In this document: one piece after another, positions 10,096-18,864 of the stretch
How positions within the stretch are numbered: position 1 is the first letter of the stretch
Layout: each line of letters begins with the position of its first letter
Origin: JANELJ01 sp024511395
GTDB lineage: Bacteria > Pseudomonadota > Gammaproteobacteria > GRL18
DNA length: 64,000 bases
Reading direction: 5' to 3'
Assembly: GCA_963681975.1 (NCBI GenBank)
Contig: OY820613.1
Location: 3,472,001-3,536,000 of the forward strand
Position numbers and translations under genes: made by a program
Notes under the pieces: generated by a model
What the model was told of the DNA's origin: nothing
Databases searched by the model: none
The model's input: the letters and a program-made list of their open reading frames with translations, nothing else

Positions 10096-10305
10096 TGTAG
10101 TAGTTCCGACCTGATCTGACAGTCCTCCCGTTTTGAAGGTGTCTGTCAGATTAAACCTGAGCTAAATTTTTTCAGCCCAGACTGATTTCCCATCAGTTAA
10201 TGTATCCATGGGTGTTCTTCCACAACACATTTTTCCCTGATGGGTACGTTCATTATTATAATATCTGATCCATTCGTCCAGATCTTTTTGTAATTCTTCC
10301 ATGGA
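10096..10305 (-). mobile_element. IS481-type element, 3' remnant
   Basis: The minus strand encodes the C-terminal end of an integrase-core transposase, DEWIRYYNNERTHQGKMCCG then RTPMDTLTDGK, ending at TAG (10162-10164). The ERTHQGKMCCGRTP signature is typical of IS481. The terminus TGTAGTAGTTCCGACCTGAT starts at 10096. The rest of the element is gone; IS5 copy A abuts it at 10312. Confidence 0.75.
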
Positions 10306-10311
10306 TAAATA

Positions 10312-11809
10312 GTTCAACCTGAATAATACCGTTTTAAGCCTGACATCAAGCCAGGTTTAAAGCGGCTGATTGTTCTGGTTTGATAAAAGACCCCATCAAA
10401 CCGGAAATAATTTTGAGCCACAAAAGCCGGAGCTTATTGAGGATCTTTCTTAAGTTATGTCCAGCGGCTACCATAACCACATTAATGGCATCACCGACTG
10501 CACCTTTGAGGTAGCAGCGGTCTAAACGGCCATCGTTTTTCATATGACCGATTTCAGGCTCAATCGCACTGCGCCGTTTTAATGCCTTTTTAATACTTCG
10601 GGTAACGCCTCGCTTCTGACCTGAGATAAAAACTTTAGTGTCTTTTACTTCATGTCCACGATAACCCCGGTCAACAAAGCACTGTTCCGGCTGTACGGCT
10701 GTAAACTGTTTTATCTGTTCCAGTTGTGGCAGTAGAGTGTGTCCATCATAAGGATTGCCCGGACAACTTTGAGCACCAATAACAAAGCCTTCCTTGTTGG
10801 TTACCGCGATACTGGCTTTAACTCCAAATTCATAAGGCTTATGAGCTTTGCCTTTACTGATACACTCGACTTCCGGTGCATGTAAACTGTAAAGCTTGTT
10901 CTTACTGTGCTGCTCCTGCTCAATCAGTTTCTGAGCCTGTTTTAGAGCTACTTCAAACAATGACTGAATATCAACAGAATAGTTGGGCAGTTGTCGTTCA
11001 ATATCCCGTTTAACACGACCTAAACGGGATTTCAGTTTATTGTTCATTTTCTTCATGCGTTTAAACTGTTTTGCATGTGCATAACGACTGGCCATTAGTA
11101 CATATTGCGGCCCAACCCGATTATAGTTCTGGCGCAGTTTAATACCGTGCTCTTTGGACAGTTTAACCAGGTTTTCTCTGGCTTTGTTCAGGAGCTTTGA
11201 ATCGGTTGGAAAAGCGATGTTCTTTTCCTGTACGGTAGTATCTACCGTGACTTTCTTTAAACTGCCGGGCTTTATGGTTTTACTCTTTAGTCCGGCTTTA
11301 ATGGTTTCAATCAGTAATTTTTCACTGCCTGATTTACCCGGCCGGTTACGCCATTTGGTCATGGTCACAGGGTGTATGGGCATCTTATGCTGAAAGTATT
11401 CTTCACCACAGAAATACTGCCAGTACGGATTTTCTGTCCAGCCTTTTACTACCTGTTCATCCGATAAATCATGCAGGTGTTTCAGGTAATGCAATCCTGC
11501 AATCAATCGAGTGCGTATGGCAGGAGCACCTTTAGTGGATACAAACAGAGCACCCCATTCTTTATCAGGACTTTCCCGGTCTATGTGTTTTGATAACTTA
11601 ATCAACTCATGGTTTATGTCCAGCATGTTTTCAAGGCGCATCCTGAACAGGTCTTCCTGAGGTATTTTTGGCTGTTTCTCTGGCTTCATTCTGGTCTGGA
11701 AATTTGCAAGGTAATAAGGCTTATTTTACCAAAAACCTGCAAATTTAACACCCATAATTCGCCAGTATTTCCTTATAAATCAATGTGCTATGATTTATTC
11801 AGGTCGGAC
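10312..11809 (-). mobile_element. IS5-family element, copy A (1498 bp)
   Basis: The termini on the element's own strand are GTCCGACCTGAATAA (5') and, inverted, GTTCAACCTGAATAA (3'). Copies E, F and G define a 6-bp target duplication for this element. Copy A has TAAATA on its left and TATTTA on its right, so the flanks do not match as a direct repeat; the two sides probably come from different insertions joined by recombination. The transposase is intact. Confidence 0.9.
10346..11689 (-). CDS. IS5-family transposase (copy A, intact)
   Basis: 447 residues. The N-terminal part (residues 1-110, with IRTRLIAGLHYLKHLHDLSD and the CGEEYFQHKMPIHP motif) is the IS5/IS1182-type region. The DDE catalytic core shows KVTVDTTVQEKNI (first Asp), CFVDRGYRGHE (second Asp) and RSAIEPEIGHMKND (Glu). 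The family cuts and pastes its own element. This copy, C and E have full-length frames and could supply transposase to the defective copies. Confidence 0.92.
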   Translation of the reverse strand: MKPEKQPKIPQEDLFRMRLENMLDINHELIKLSKHIDRESPDKEWGALFVSTKGAPAIRTRLIAGLHYLKHLHDLSDEQVVKGWTENPYWQYFCGEEYFQHKMPIHPVTMTKWRNRPGKSGSEKLLIETIKAGLKSKTIKPGSLKKVTVDTTVQEKNIAFPTDSKLLNKARENLVKLSKEHGIKLRQNYNRVGPQYVLMASRYAHAKQFKRMKKMNNKLKSRLGRVKRDIERQLPNYSVDIQSLFEVALKQAQKLIEQEQHSKNKLYSLHAPEVECISKGKAHKPYEFGVKASIAVTNKEGFVIGAQSCPGNPYDGHTLLPQLEQIKQFTAVQPEQCFVDRGYRGHEVKDTKVFISGQKRGVTRSIKKALKRRSAIEPEIGHMKNDGRLDRCYLKGAVGDAINVVMVAAGHNLRKILNKLRLLWLKIISGLMGSFIKPEQSAALNLA

Positions 11810-11815
11810 TATTTA

Positions 11816-12027
11816 GCGGCATGGGTGCTGACGGTGTCCTAGCCAGCCAGAAGTTTGCTGAACAGTACCAAGGTAATATCTGGGCACAGAACCCGGAAAG
11901 CTGTGTGGTCAGCAGCATGCCAGATTCAGTACGCAAGGCCAATCTGGTCAGCTATAGCGGCTCACCTGAAGCGCTGGCCTTAAAAATTGCCATGCAGTAT
12001 ATGGGTAAAGACTCTTATATTAACTAG
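11816..12027 (+). pseudogene. CheB/ChpB-type methylesterase, C-terminal remnant
   Basis: The frame opens directly at the IS5 flank with SGMGADGVLASQKFAEQY and continues through WAQNPESCVVSSMPDSVRKA to TAG at 12025. The S-G-M-G-x-D-G loop and the xxxVVxxMP motif are hallmarks of the CheB methylesterase domain, which removes methyl groups from chemoreceptors. The receiver domain and most of the catalytic domain are missing. The CheW-like gene next door suggests it was ChpB of a Pil-Chp type twitching cluster. Confidence 0.75.
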
Positions 12028-12044
12028 TATCTATCCTTCCATTA

Positions 12045-12076
12045 CCTCTCCCTCAGGGAGAGGGTCAGGGTGAGGG
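12045..12076. repeat. REP-like palindrome between chpB and chpC remnants
   Basis: A perfect stem CCTCTCCC/GGGAGAGG with loop TCA is followed by GGTCAGGGTGAGGG. This sequence type is a common dispersed intergenic repeat of gammaproteobacteria and could form a hairpin in the transcript. Confidence 0.7.
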
Positions 12077-12163
12077 TATAAAAAACGCAGATAAAATACT
12101 CAGCTCAGCAGAGGTAAAGAGAAAAATATGAACCAGGAAAGTAAAGTTATCTAGGGTGTCGAA

Positions 12164-12637
12164 GTGCACAAATCTGGCGGCAATATCAATCTGGATGCCC
12201 AGGTTCGTTGTCTGACACTGAGTTTTTTCAGTTATAAAATGATTTTACCCAATGCTCTGGTGGCCGAAGTGACCGAGATGGGCAAAATTGAACCTCATCT
12301 GGGTGCACCGGAATGGTTTGCCGGTATGATGAACTGGCGTGAACAGGAAATTCCGGTAGTGATATTTGAGCGGATTATGAACCCGCAGGCTTCTAAACCA
12401 CAGAACTATCGCCGGGTGATTATCCTTAATGCCCCGGACAATAAAGGTTGTGCGCCTTTTATAGCCCTTGGCTGCCAGTCTATTCCCAGTCTCTTAATGG
12501 TGGATGAAAGCTGGGTGGCATCTTCAGATCTTAAAGATGAGCAGGTGGTGCATATTAAACTTGACGGTGAGCAGTACATTATTCCCCGTATTGACTACCT
12601 GGAACAACAGGTTTCCAGTGTTATGACAGAAGAATAG
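12164..12637 (+). CDS. CheW-like protein (ChpC type), possibly amber-interrupted at its 5' end
   Basis: 157 residues from the GTG at 12164. The CheW fold is visible in LPNALVAEVTEM, WFAGMMNWREQEIPVVIFER and the terminal IIPRIDYLEQQV. CheW proteins couple chemoreceptors to the CheA kinase at the inner membrane. The more natural start is the ATG at 12128 in the same frame (MNQESKVI), but it is followed eight codons later by TAG (12152-12154), so the original gene is probably interrupted and only a shortened product from GTG is possible. Confidence 0.65.
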   Translation: MHKSGGNINLDAQVRCLTLSFFSYKMILPNALVAEVTEMGKIEPHLGAPEWFAGMMNWREQEIPVVIFERIMNPQASKPQNYRRVIILNAPDNKGCAPFIALGCQSIPSLLMVDESWVASSDLKDEQVVHIKLDGEQYIIPRIDYLEQQVSSVMTEE

Positions 12638-12673
12638 TTATGGCAGAACAGGTAATGTAATTAGAAAATTCAT

Positions 12674-13441
12674 TCAGGATAAATCACCCCATAATAACTG
12701 CACCACACTCAGTGTGGTTAAACCTGCCGTTTCCGTTCTGAGGATCCTGGGTCCAAGACGAACACCCAGATACCCCTGGGAACAGGCATATTCAATTTCC
12801 CCGGGGCTTAAACCACCTTCTGGCCCGATAAAAATATTCACACTCTTTATATCCCCTACATTCTGCTCCCCTTGCATGTGCAGCTCGGCCAGACTTTGAT
12901 CAGCATCAGGTACCAGTAGCAACTGTAGATCAGCACTGAATTTCTCTATTTCATAAGGCTTTATGGCAGGCTGTATGAGTACCCTGCGGGTACGTCCTGA
13001 TTGTTCACAGGCACTGTCCGCGACACTTTGCCAGTGCTGCTGTTTTTTTTCTAACTGTTTTGCTTTTAATTTCCGGCTATTGGAACGCTCGGTAAATACC
13101 GAGGTGATCTGTGTGCAGCCCAGCTCAACGGCTTTCTGAATGGTAAAATCCATCCGTTCACTACGGGATATTCCCTGCAGCAGATGAACTTTAAGTGGTG
13201 ATTCAATATCCCGGGCAAGAAACTGTCCCAGTTGAACCAGCACCTTGCGTTTGCCTGCTTCCAGGAGCTGTGCAGAAAATTCACCGTAAATACCATTGTA
13301 TGGACATCCATTAAACAGGTGAATGTAGTCCCCCTGTTTCAGACGTAATACATTGGTAATATAGTTCACCAGAGGGGGAGGAAGTTGTAATGACTGGCCC
13401 GGCTGCAGTTCACAATCAATAAAAAAGCGTGAGAGTCTCAT
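12674..13441 (-). CDS. rsmE: 16S rRNA m3U1498 methyltransferase RsmE
   Basis: 255 residues from the ATG at 13441 (MRLSRFFIDCEL); a longer frame to 13564 extends into the neighbouring gene and is not needed. The N-terminal PUA-like part is followed by a SPOUT (trefoil-knot) methyltransferase domain with KVHLLQGISRSERMDFTIQK, AVELGCTQI, FIGPEGGLSPGE and the LGPRILRTETAGLTTLSVVQ knot. It methylates U1498 of 16S rRNA in the small ribosomal subunit. It is probably monocistronic here, with the chemoreceptor gene upstream on the same strand. Confidence 0.95.
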   Translation of the reverse strand: MRLSRFFIDCELQPGQSLQLPPPLVNYITNVLRLKQGDYIHLFNGCPYNGIYGEFSAQLLEAGKRKVLVQLGQFLARDIESPLKVHLLQGISRSERMDFTIQKAVELGCTQITSVFTERSNSRKLKAKQLEKKQQHWQSVADSACEQSGRTRRVLIQPAIKPYEIEKFSADLQLLLVPDADQSLAELHMQGEQNVGDIKSVNIFIGPEGGLSPGEIEYACSQGYLGVRLGPRILRTETAGLTTLSVVQLLWGDLS

Positions 13442-14682
13442 AAATAATGCCCTGTGGCAGACCGAGGCCTGCCTTGTAATGCAAATAAAACGGGCTTTAT
13501 TATAACTTAAATGAACCGATAAGCTGCTGTAGTTGTTCCGCCAGTTCATCCAGATTCTGGGCATGTTCCCGGGTTTTCTGACTGGCCATTACGGTCTCCT
13601 GAGACTTGCTGGAAATCTGGCTGACATTCTGATTCAGGCTTTCCGATGTCTCTTTCTGAATGCTGGCTGCATTAGAATACTCAGTATTGGACTGCATGGC
13701 ATTATAAGCCTTGTTACTGGCATCCTGAAGACGTTCAATCATGGCCTGAATTTCCAGAGTTGAATCCTGGGTTCTAGCGGCCAGAGTACGGACTTCATCG
13801 GCAACTACGGCAAAGCACCGACCCTGCTTACCCGCATGTGCTGCCTCAATGGCCGCATTTAAAGCCAGTAAATTGGTCTGTTCGGCAGTGCTTTGAATGA
13901 CCTCCAGTACTCCCCCAATATTAGTGCTGTCTTTCTGTAATTGCTCAATAATTTGTGCTGCGCTTGAGACATTACTGGTCAGTTGATTGACAGTACCAAT
14001 AGTAGAGGAAATGGCAATATTGCCCCGATTGGTGGCATCTTCAGCAGAATGAGTTGAATGGGTGGCCTGTTCAGTAAGCTGAGTGACCTCAATGGAGTGT
14101 TCATTAAATTTCTCTACCTCGGCTGCTGCAAGTTCAGTATCCTGTTTTTGTTCTTTTATTGCACTATTGGTTTGGGCAGTAATATCCAGTAGTTCGGTAG
14201 AGGTTTTTGATAGGCTATTACTGGCCTGCAGGATCTGACTGACGGTAGTATGCAGGTTATTTACAAAACGATTGAAACTTTGTGCGATGTGGCTGATTTC
14301 ATCACTACCAGAGTCATCCAGTCGGTGGGTCAGGTCACCTTCACCTTCAACAATATCGATCAGGGCATTGTTGATGGTGTTTAGCTTGTTGCTGATAAAA
14401 TAACGATAGGTGGCATAGATGGATATAAAGACCAGCAGCAATGCCAGTAAACCGGTAAACAGGGTGAGATAAATAATACCTGAGGCATTTTCCTGAATGA
14501 TGTCCACGGGTAGGGTGACTTCCAGTATTCCTCGTACATCCCCCAGTTTCCAGTCATTTTTAGGGGTATCAGGACGGAAATTATGGCATGCCACACAGAC
14601 AGGGCTGACCATTAAATCAGCCCTGGCAACACGTAGATAAGCCTTGCCGTCGATTTCTACCGGTTTGCTGAAAGTAAGTTTA

Positions 14683-15698
14683 ACCTGAATTCTGGATAAG
14701 AACTAAAAAATATTGAACTAAATGCCTGTTTCTCGATCAGATCATTTAATGACCAAATCAAATGAATTTGAACAAGGAACAGGCAAGTGACTACTATAGA
14801 TGAATTGTATTGTAATATTGATGATTTCAACCAGTTCTTTTATCCTGAATGGGAAAAAACACTGCTGGAATCCGGTGATAAAAAGAGAAGACGACAAGGT
14901 GTAATGAGCCCCGGTGAACTGATGACTATCCTGATTAACTTTCATCAGTCACATTAAAAAGATTTTAAGAGTTATTATTTATGCCATGTGCATCAACATC
15001 TTAGGAAAGAGTTTCCAGATTTATTGAGCTATAGCCGTTTCCTGTGAGTGATGTCATCGGTGTTGCCATTATGCGCTTACTTTACTCATTGCAAAGGAAA
15101 GCCCACCGGAATTGCCTTTGTTGATGCGAGCAGCATTAAAGTATGCCACAACATTCGCATACCCAGGCATAAAGTCTTTGATGGTGTTGCTCAGCGAGGC
15201 AAATCGACCATGGGGTGGTTCTATAGGTTTAAAGTTCACCTGATCATTAATCATAAAGGTGAAATACTGGCCACTAAATTGACGGCCGGTAATGTAGATG
15301 ACAGAAAACCGGTTCCTGAAATGGCCAAAGACTTATATGGAAAGCTTTATGGTGACAAAGGCTATGTCTCCAGTCTTTTAAGTGATGAACTGTTTGAACA
15401 GGATGTCGGGCTTATTACCAATGTCAGACGAAACATGAAACCACGAGCCATTGCATTGCGGGATAAGATTATGCTGAAAAAACGTTTTATAATTGAAACG
15501 GTTAATGATCAGCTAAAAAATATTACACAGATTGAACATTCACGTCATAGAAGCGTAAGTGGTTTTATGTTGAACCTTATTGGTTCTCTGATTGCCTATT
15601 GTCATAAAAAAGACAAGCCGACAATCAGAATAGATGAGAGTGATATGAAAACTCTCTGTATTTAGGTAAATGACTGGGTTCTTATCCAGATCTCAGGT
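14683..15698 (+). mobile_element. IS982-family element, copy 1
   Basis: 1016 bp with inverted repeats ACCTGAATTCTGGATAAG and ACCTGAGATCTGGATAAG and an 8-bp duplication TAAGTTTA (14675-14682, 15699-15706). Removing it with one TSD copy restores the chemoreceptor reading across the site. Confidence 0.92.
14787..15665 (+). pseudogene. IS982 transposase with two stops (copy 1)
   Basis: Starts at GTG 14787 (MTTIDELYCNI). TAA at 14955-14957 replaces the Tyr codon found in copy 3, and TGA at 15045-15047 replaces the Gly codon found in copy 2. The rest of the frame, with FVDASSIKVC, LTAGNVDDRKPV, GDKGYVSSLL and the Glu-containing FIIETVNDQLKN, is the IS982 DDE core. Confidence 0.9.
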
Positions 15699-16117
15699 TA
15701 AGTTTAGGGTCTCGGCTGATTTTATCCTAGGCCTTCTGTTCAAAGTCATCCAGAACTCGATTTTTTTCGGTTAGGGAAGGGGTAGGCTGAGTATAACTTG
15801 ATTTTAGTGCCGTTTTTTTCCAGTAGTTCACTTAAATCATGGATCATTGTGGCAGGGAGGGGGATTTTGCCTTTATCATTTTTATGATTAAAAGAAGGCT
15901 TTAAATTGCTGCCCGCAATAACCTTGGAAATGACATTTTTAGTATAGTAAGCACGGATTGTTTTAAACTGGTTAACCGTCTTTTCTGCCTGGGAAATGGC
16001 CTCAGTCAGGGTGTTTTCACTGATTTTTTGCGATACTATCCATAATAGTGTTGCCAGAGAGACAATCATTATGCTGGCAACAGGTATAAAAAGGCGCCAG
16101 AAAAGTGAGACTTTCAT

Positions 16118-16230
16118 ATGTTTAACCCCTGATTTTTTTATTTGTCGGCTTTTTTATTACTTATTTTTTTATTGTTGTAATAAATATAGTCGGCAAATTA
16201 AAAAATATCTTGAGTAAACATGATTTTTAT
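16118..16230. other. Intergenic gap between chemoreceptor pseudogene and ubiT
   Basis: AT-rich, holding the promoter of the minus-strand chemoreceptor gene and the 3' end of ubiT. No clear terminator or operator is recognised. Confidence 0.4.
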
Positions 16231-16788
16231 TCAGGTTTCAGGCTGGCCATGCTGGGGAACATTGACGGCTTCATCCTGTTCATTGACCAACCGGGCCACT
16301 TTTTCAATAAGCTGGTTTAACCAACTGGGCCAGTGGTCAAAATCAATGCCATCAATGGAATTTTTAATATACAGTCCCAGTTCGGTGTCGCCTTCAATGA
16401 CCAAGCGGCGCTGGAAAAACAGGGTGTCGGGGTCTTCTATTCTGCTGACCAGCAATAAAAACTCCCGGGAACTGCCGCGGAAAATAATATCGGCCTGGAC
16501 CACTGAATCCGTCAGAACCAGTTGATTGTTTTTAACCGTCAGTAAAAAAGACAGATCCATATCTTCAATACAGAGTTGCAGAAAGTGCTCCTCTAAAAAA
16601 TCAAATTCTTCCATTTCAATCTGTTCGGCAAACAATGTCTGCAGAATTTTATCAGCGACTTTTTTTTGGATAAAAAAAGGTGGTTTGGGCAGACGCTTAA
16701 CCAAGGCGGGAACACGCCTGATCATATTAGCCGAAATAGTATTAAACACCATAGAAGGTGATGGTGGTACAGGTAAGCGGCCTGACAT
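16231..16788 (-). CDS. ubiT: UbiT, SCP2-domain ubiquinone biosynthesis accessory factor
   Basis: 185 residues with an SCP2 (sterol-carrier-like) lipid-binding domain in the middle (MDLSFLLTVKNNQLVLTD ... ADIIFRGSSREFLLLVSRIED ... LVIEGDTELGLYIKNSIDGID). UbiT is required for O2-independent ubiquinone synthesis in gammaproteobacteria, probably binding the isoprenoid intermediates. The assignment is supported by divergent ubiU and ubiV, the standard trio. It is transcribed away from the heptamer array at 16893-16955. Confidence 0.9.
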   Translation of the reverse strand: MSGRLPVPPSPSMVFNTISANMIRRVPALVKRLPKPPFFIQKKVADKILQTLFAEQIEMEEFDFLEEHFLQLCIEDMDLSFLLTVKNNQLVLTDSVVQADIIFRGSSREFLLLVSRIEDPDTLFFQRRLVIEGDTELGLYIKNSIDGIDFDHWPSWLNQLIEKVARLVNEQDEAVNVPQHGQPET

Positions 16789-16892
16789 ATAAAATCTCTG
16801 TAATATGTTTTGAAGAACCTTAATAGTGCATTAAAACCATAGGACATTCATTGATCAGCATCAATTCCAACCCCTCCATATACTGATACTAT

Positions 16893-16955
16893 CCTAAAAC
16901 CTAAAACCTAAAACCTAAAACCTAAAACCTAAAACCTAAAACCTAAAACCTAAAA
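16893..16955 (+). repeat. Tandem heptamer array CCTAAAA x9 upstream of ubiU
   Basis: Nine perfect copies of CCTAAAA (63 bp) lie between divergent ubiT and ubiU and end three bases before the ubiU ATG. No Shine-Dalgarno sequence fits between array and start. Each copy contains TAA, and because the unit is seven bases the stop appears in all three frames. Copy number could vary by slippage. Confidence 0.97.
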
Positions 16956-16958
16956 CCT

Positions 16959-17957
16959 ATGATTGAACTGGTCTGTCCCGCAGGAAATTTCCCTGCCTTA
17001 AAAGAAGCGGTAAACAATGGTGCCAATGCCGTCTATATTGGTTTTAAAGATGATACCAATGCCCGCCACTTTGCAGGGCTTAATTTTAATGAAAAAAATC
17101 TGCCCAAAGCCATAGATTATGCACATCAGCGCGGTACCAAAGTCTTTGTAGCCATTAATACCTATCCCCAGCCATCCGGCTGGTCGCGCTGGAAAAAAGC
17201 GGTGGATCTGGCGGCCACACTGGGTGTGGATGCCTTAATTGTGGCGGATATCGGGGTGCTGGACTATGCCACCCAGACCTGGCCGGAACTTTCCCGTCAC
17301 CTGTCTGTGCAGGGCTCGGCAACCTCTTATGAATCCTTAAACTATTACCAGAAAAACTTTGGTATTAAACGGGCCGTGCTGCCCCGGGTATTGTCGGTTG
17401 CCCAAGTGGCTCAGCTGGCAGAAAAATCCCCTGTGGAACTGGAAGTATTCGGTTTTGGCAGTTTATGCATTATGGCTGAAGGGCGTTGTCATTTATCATC
17501 CTATGTCACCGGTGAGTCGCCCAATACCTGCGGTGCCTGTTCCCCGGCGAAATCGGTTCGCTGGGAACAAACCAGTCAGGGGCTGGAATCCCGTCTGAAC
17601 AATGTCCTCATTGATCGTTATGAGGACAATGAAAATGCCGGCTATCCTACCCTGTGCAAGGGGCGTTTCAGTATTGGTGTAAATACCTTTCATGTTTTGG
17701 AAGAACCCACCAGCTTAAATACCATCGCCATATTACCTGAACTGGATAACATCGGCATTAAGGCTATAAAAATTGAAGGCCGGCAACGCAGTCCTGCCTA
17801 TACCCAGCAGGTAACTCGGGTCTGGCGGCAGGCCATTGATCAGTATTATGCCGATCCTGAGCATTATATTGCGCAGGAAAACTGGTCTGCATCGCTGAAC
17901 AAGGTATCAGAAGGTTCTCAGACCACGCTGGGCGCCTATAGCCGGCCCTGGCAGTAA
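16959..17957 (+). CDS. ubiU: UbiU, U32-family [4Fe-4S] protein of O2-independent ubiquinone hydroxylation
   Basis: 332 residues, peptidase-U32 fold, beginning IELVCPAGNFPALKEAVNNG. Cys170, Cys177, Cys194 and Cys233 match the four cluster ligands of E. coli UbiU (GSLCIMAEGRC, CGACSP, TLCKGRF). UbiU forms a complex with UbiV that hydroxylates ubiquinone precursors without O2, using prephenate as oxygen donor in the studied system. The start ATG directly abuts a heptamer array and lacks a ribosome binding site. ubiV follows after 13 bases. Confidence 0.95.
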   Translation: MIELVCPAGNFPALKEAVNNGANAVYIGFKDDTNARHFAGLNFNEKNLPKAIDYAHQRGTKVFVAINTYPQPSGWSRWKKAVDLAATLGVDALIVADIGVLDYATQTWPELSRHLSVQGSATSYESLNYYQKNFGIKRAVLPRVLSVAQVAQLAEKSPVELEVFGFGSLCIMAEGRCHLSSYVTGESPNTCGACSPAKSVRWEQTSQGLESRLNNVLIDRYEDNENAGYPTLCKGRFSIGVNTFHVLEEPTSLNTIAILPELDNIGIKAIKIEGRQRSPAYTQQVTRVWRQAIDQYYADPEHYIAQENWSASLNKVSEGSQTTLGAYSRPWQ

Positions 17958-17970
17958 GAGGACTATCACT

Positions 17971-18864
17971 ATGAAATTATCCTTAGGGCCGTTATTGTAT
18001 TTCTGGTCTTTTGATGATATCCAGGCATTTTACCAGTCCATGTTGGAACAGCCGGTCGATATTATTTACTTGGGAGAGACGGTCTGCTCCAAACGCCGTT
18101 CATTGAATTTTGAACAGTGGCTGGAACTGGCACGGACGTTAAAACAGCAGTCACCGGATACTGAAATCGTATTATCAACCCTGTCGCTTATTGAAGCTGA
18201 GTCGGAGCTTAAAACCCTGCGCCGTTACTGCAATAATGGCGAGTTCAGTGTGGAAGCCAATGATATGGCCGCAGTTCACCTGCTTTCAGAACAGCATGTC
18301 CTGTTCAGTACTGGGCCAACCATCAATATTTATAATACCCGGACATTAAGTCTGCTGCACGAGCAGGGATTGAGACGCTGGGTTATGCCGGTAGAGCTTT
18401 CCAGAAACACACTAAAGGAAATTCTACAGGAACTGAAAGCATCTAATCTGGCAGATAAGCTGGAAACTGAGGTATTCAGTTATGGTCATATGCCGCTGGC
18501 TTTATCTGCTCGCTGTTTTACCGCACGGGCACATAATCTTCCCAAGGATCAGTGTGATCTGAAATGCCTGGAATACCCGGATGGTCTGCAGGTTAAAAGC
18601 CAGGAAGAGCAAAGTCTGTTTACCTTAAACGGCATACAGACCATGTCAGGCCAGCGCAATGATTTACTGGATGCAATGCCGGAAATGCAGTCCATGGGCG
18701 TGGACATTGTTCGTCTGAGTCCTCAGGACATGCAAATGCCGGAGGTTATCCAGGCTTACCATAATGCGCTTAAAGGAAAAGAAGGAATAACAGCCGGTTA
18801 TGCCCGGGATGAAAACTGTAATGGTTACTGGTATGGAGAACCAGGAATGTATCTGTCTATGTAA
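17971..18864 (+). CDS. ubiV: UbiV, U32-family [4Fe-4S] partner of UbiU
   Basis: 297 residues starting MKLSLGPLLYFWSFDDI. The cluster cysteines appear as Cys39 (GETVCSKRR), Cys182 (SARCFTARAH), Cys195 and Cys199 (DQCDLKCLEY), matching the C39/C180/C193/C197 pattern of E. coli UbiV with a two-residue shift. It acts in the UbiUV heterodimer during anaerobic ubiquinone synthesis. An RBS-like AAGAGGA precedes the start. Its stop overlaps the convergent PIN-domain gene by 8 bases. Confidence 0.95.
   Translation: MKLSLGPLLYFWSFDDIQAFYQSMLEQPVDIIYLGETVCSKRRSLNFEQWLELARTLKQQSPDTEIVLSTLSLIEAESELKTLRRYCNNGEFSVEANDMAAVHLLSEQHVLFSTGPTINIYNTRTLSLLHEQGLRRWVMPVELSRNTLKEILQELKASNLADKLETEVFSYGHMPLALSARCFTARAHNLPKDQCDLKCLEYPDGLQVKSQEEQSLFTLNGIQTMSGQRNDLLDAMPEMQSMGVDIVRLSPQDMQMPEVIQAYHNALKGKEGITAGYARDENCNGYWYGEPGMYLSM

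Larger units (their letters stand above)
13500..16117 (-). pseudogene. Methyl-accepting chemotaxis protein with CxxCH haem sensor, split by IS982
   Basis: The N-terminal part (16117 to about 15707) has one membrane helix (residues 7-29) and a periplasmic domain resembling Tll0287/DUF3365 sensors. The C-terminal part (14674 to 13500) carries CVACHN, a c-type haem-attachment motif, a second membrane helix, a HAMP region (DEISHIAQSFNRFV) and the receptor signalling tip with EQTNLLALNAAIEAA and GRCFAVVADEVRTLA. Besides IS982 (TSD TAAGTTTA) there are two lesions: a 7-A run near 15765 that shifts the frame, and an in-frame TAG at about 15730 where a Trp is expected (FEQKA-stop-D). The receptor is therefore dead. 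It would have sensed redox state or a gas through haem and signalled to a CheA. Confidence 0.88.

Noticed and set aside
14787..15665. TGA recoding (selenocysteine or other) in IS982 because two copies share TGA
   Set aside because: The third copy has Gly at that position and the copies carry other stops, so decay is sufficient.
16893..16955. CRISPR array
   Set aside because: The repeats are contiguous 7-mers without spacers; same for 23645-23721.
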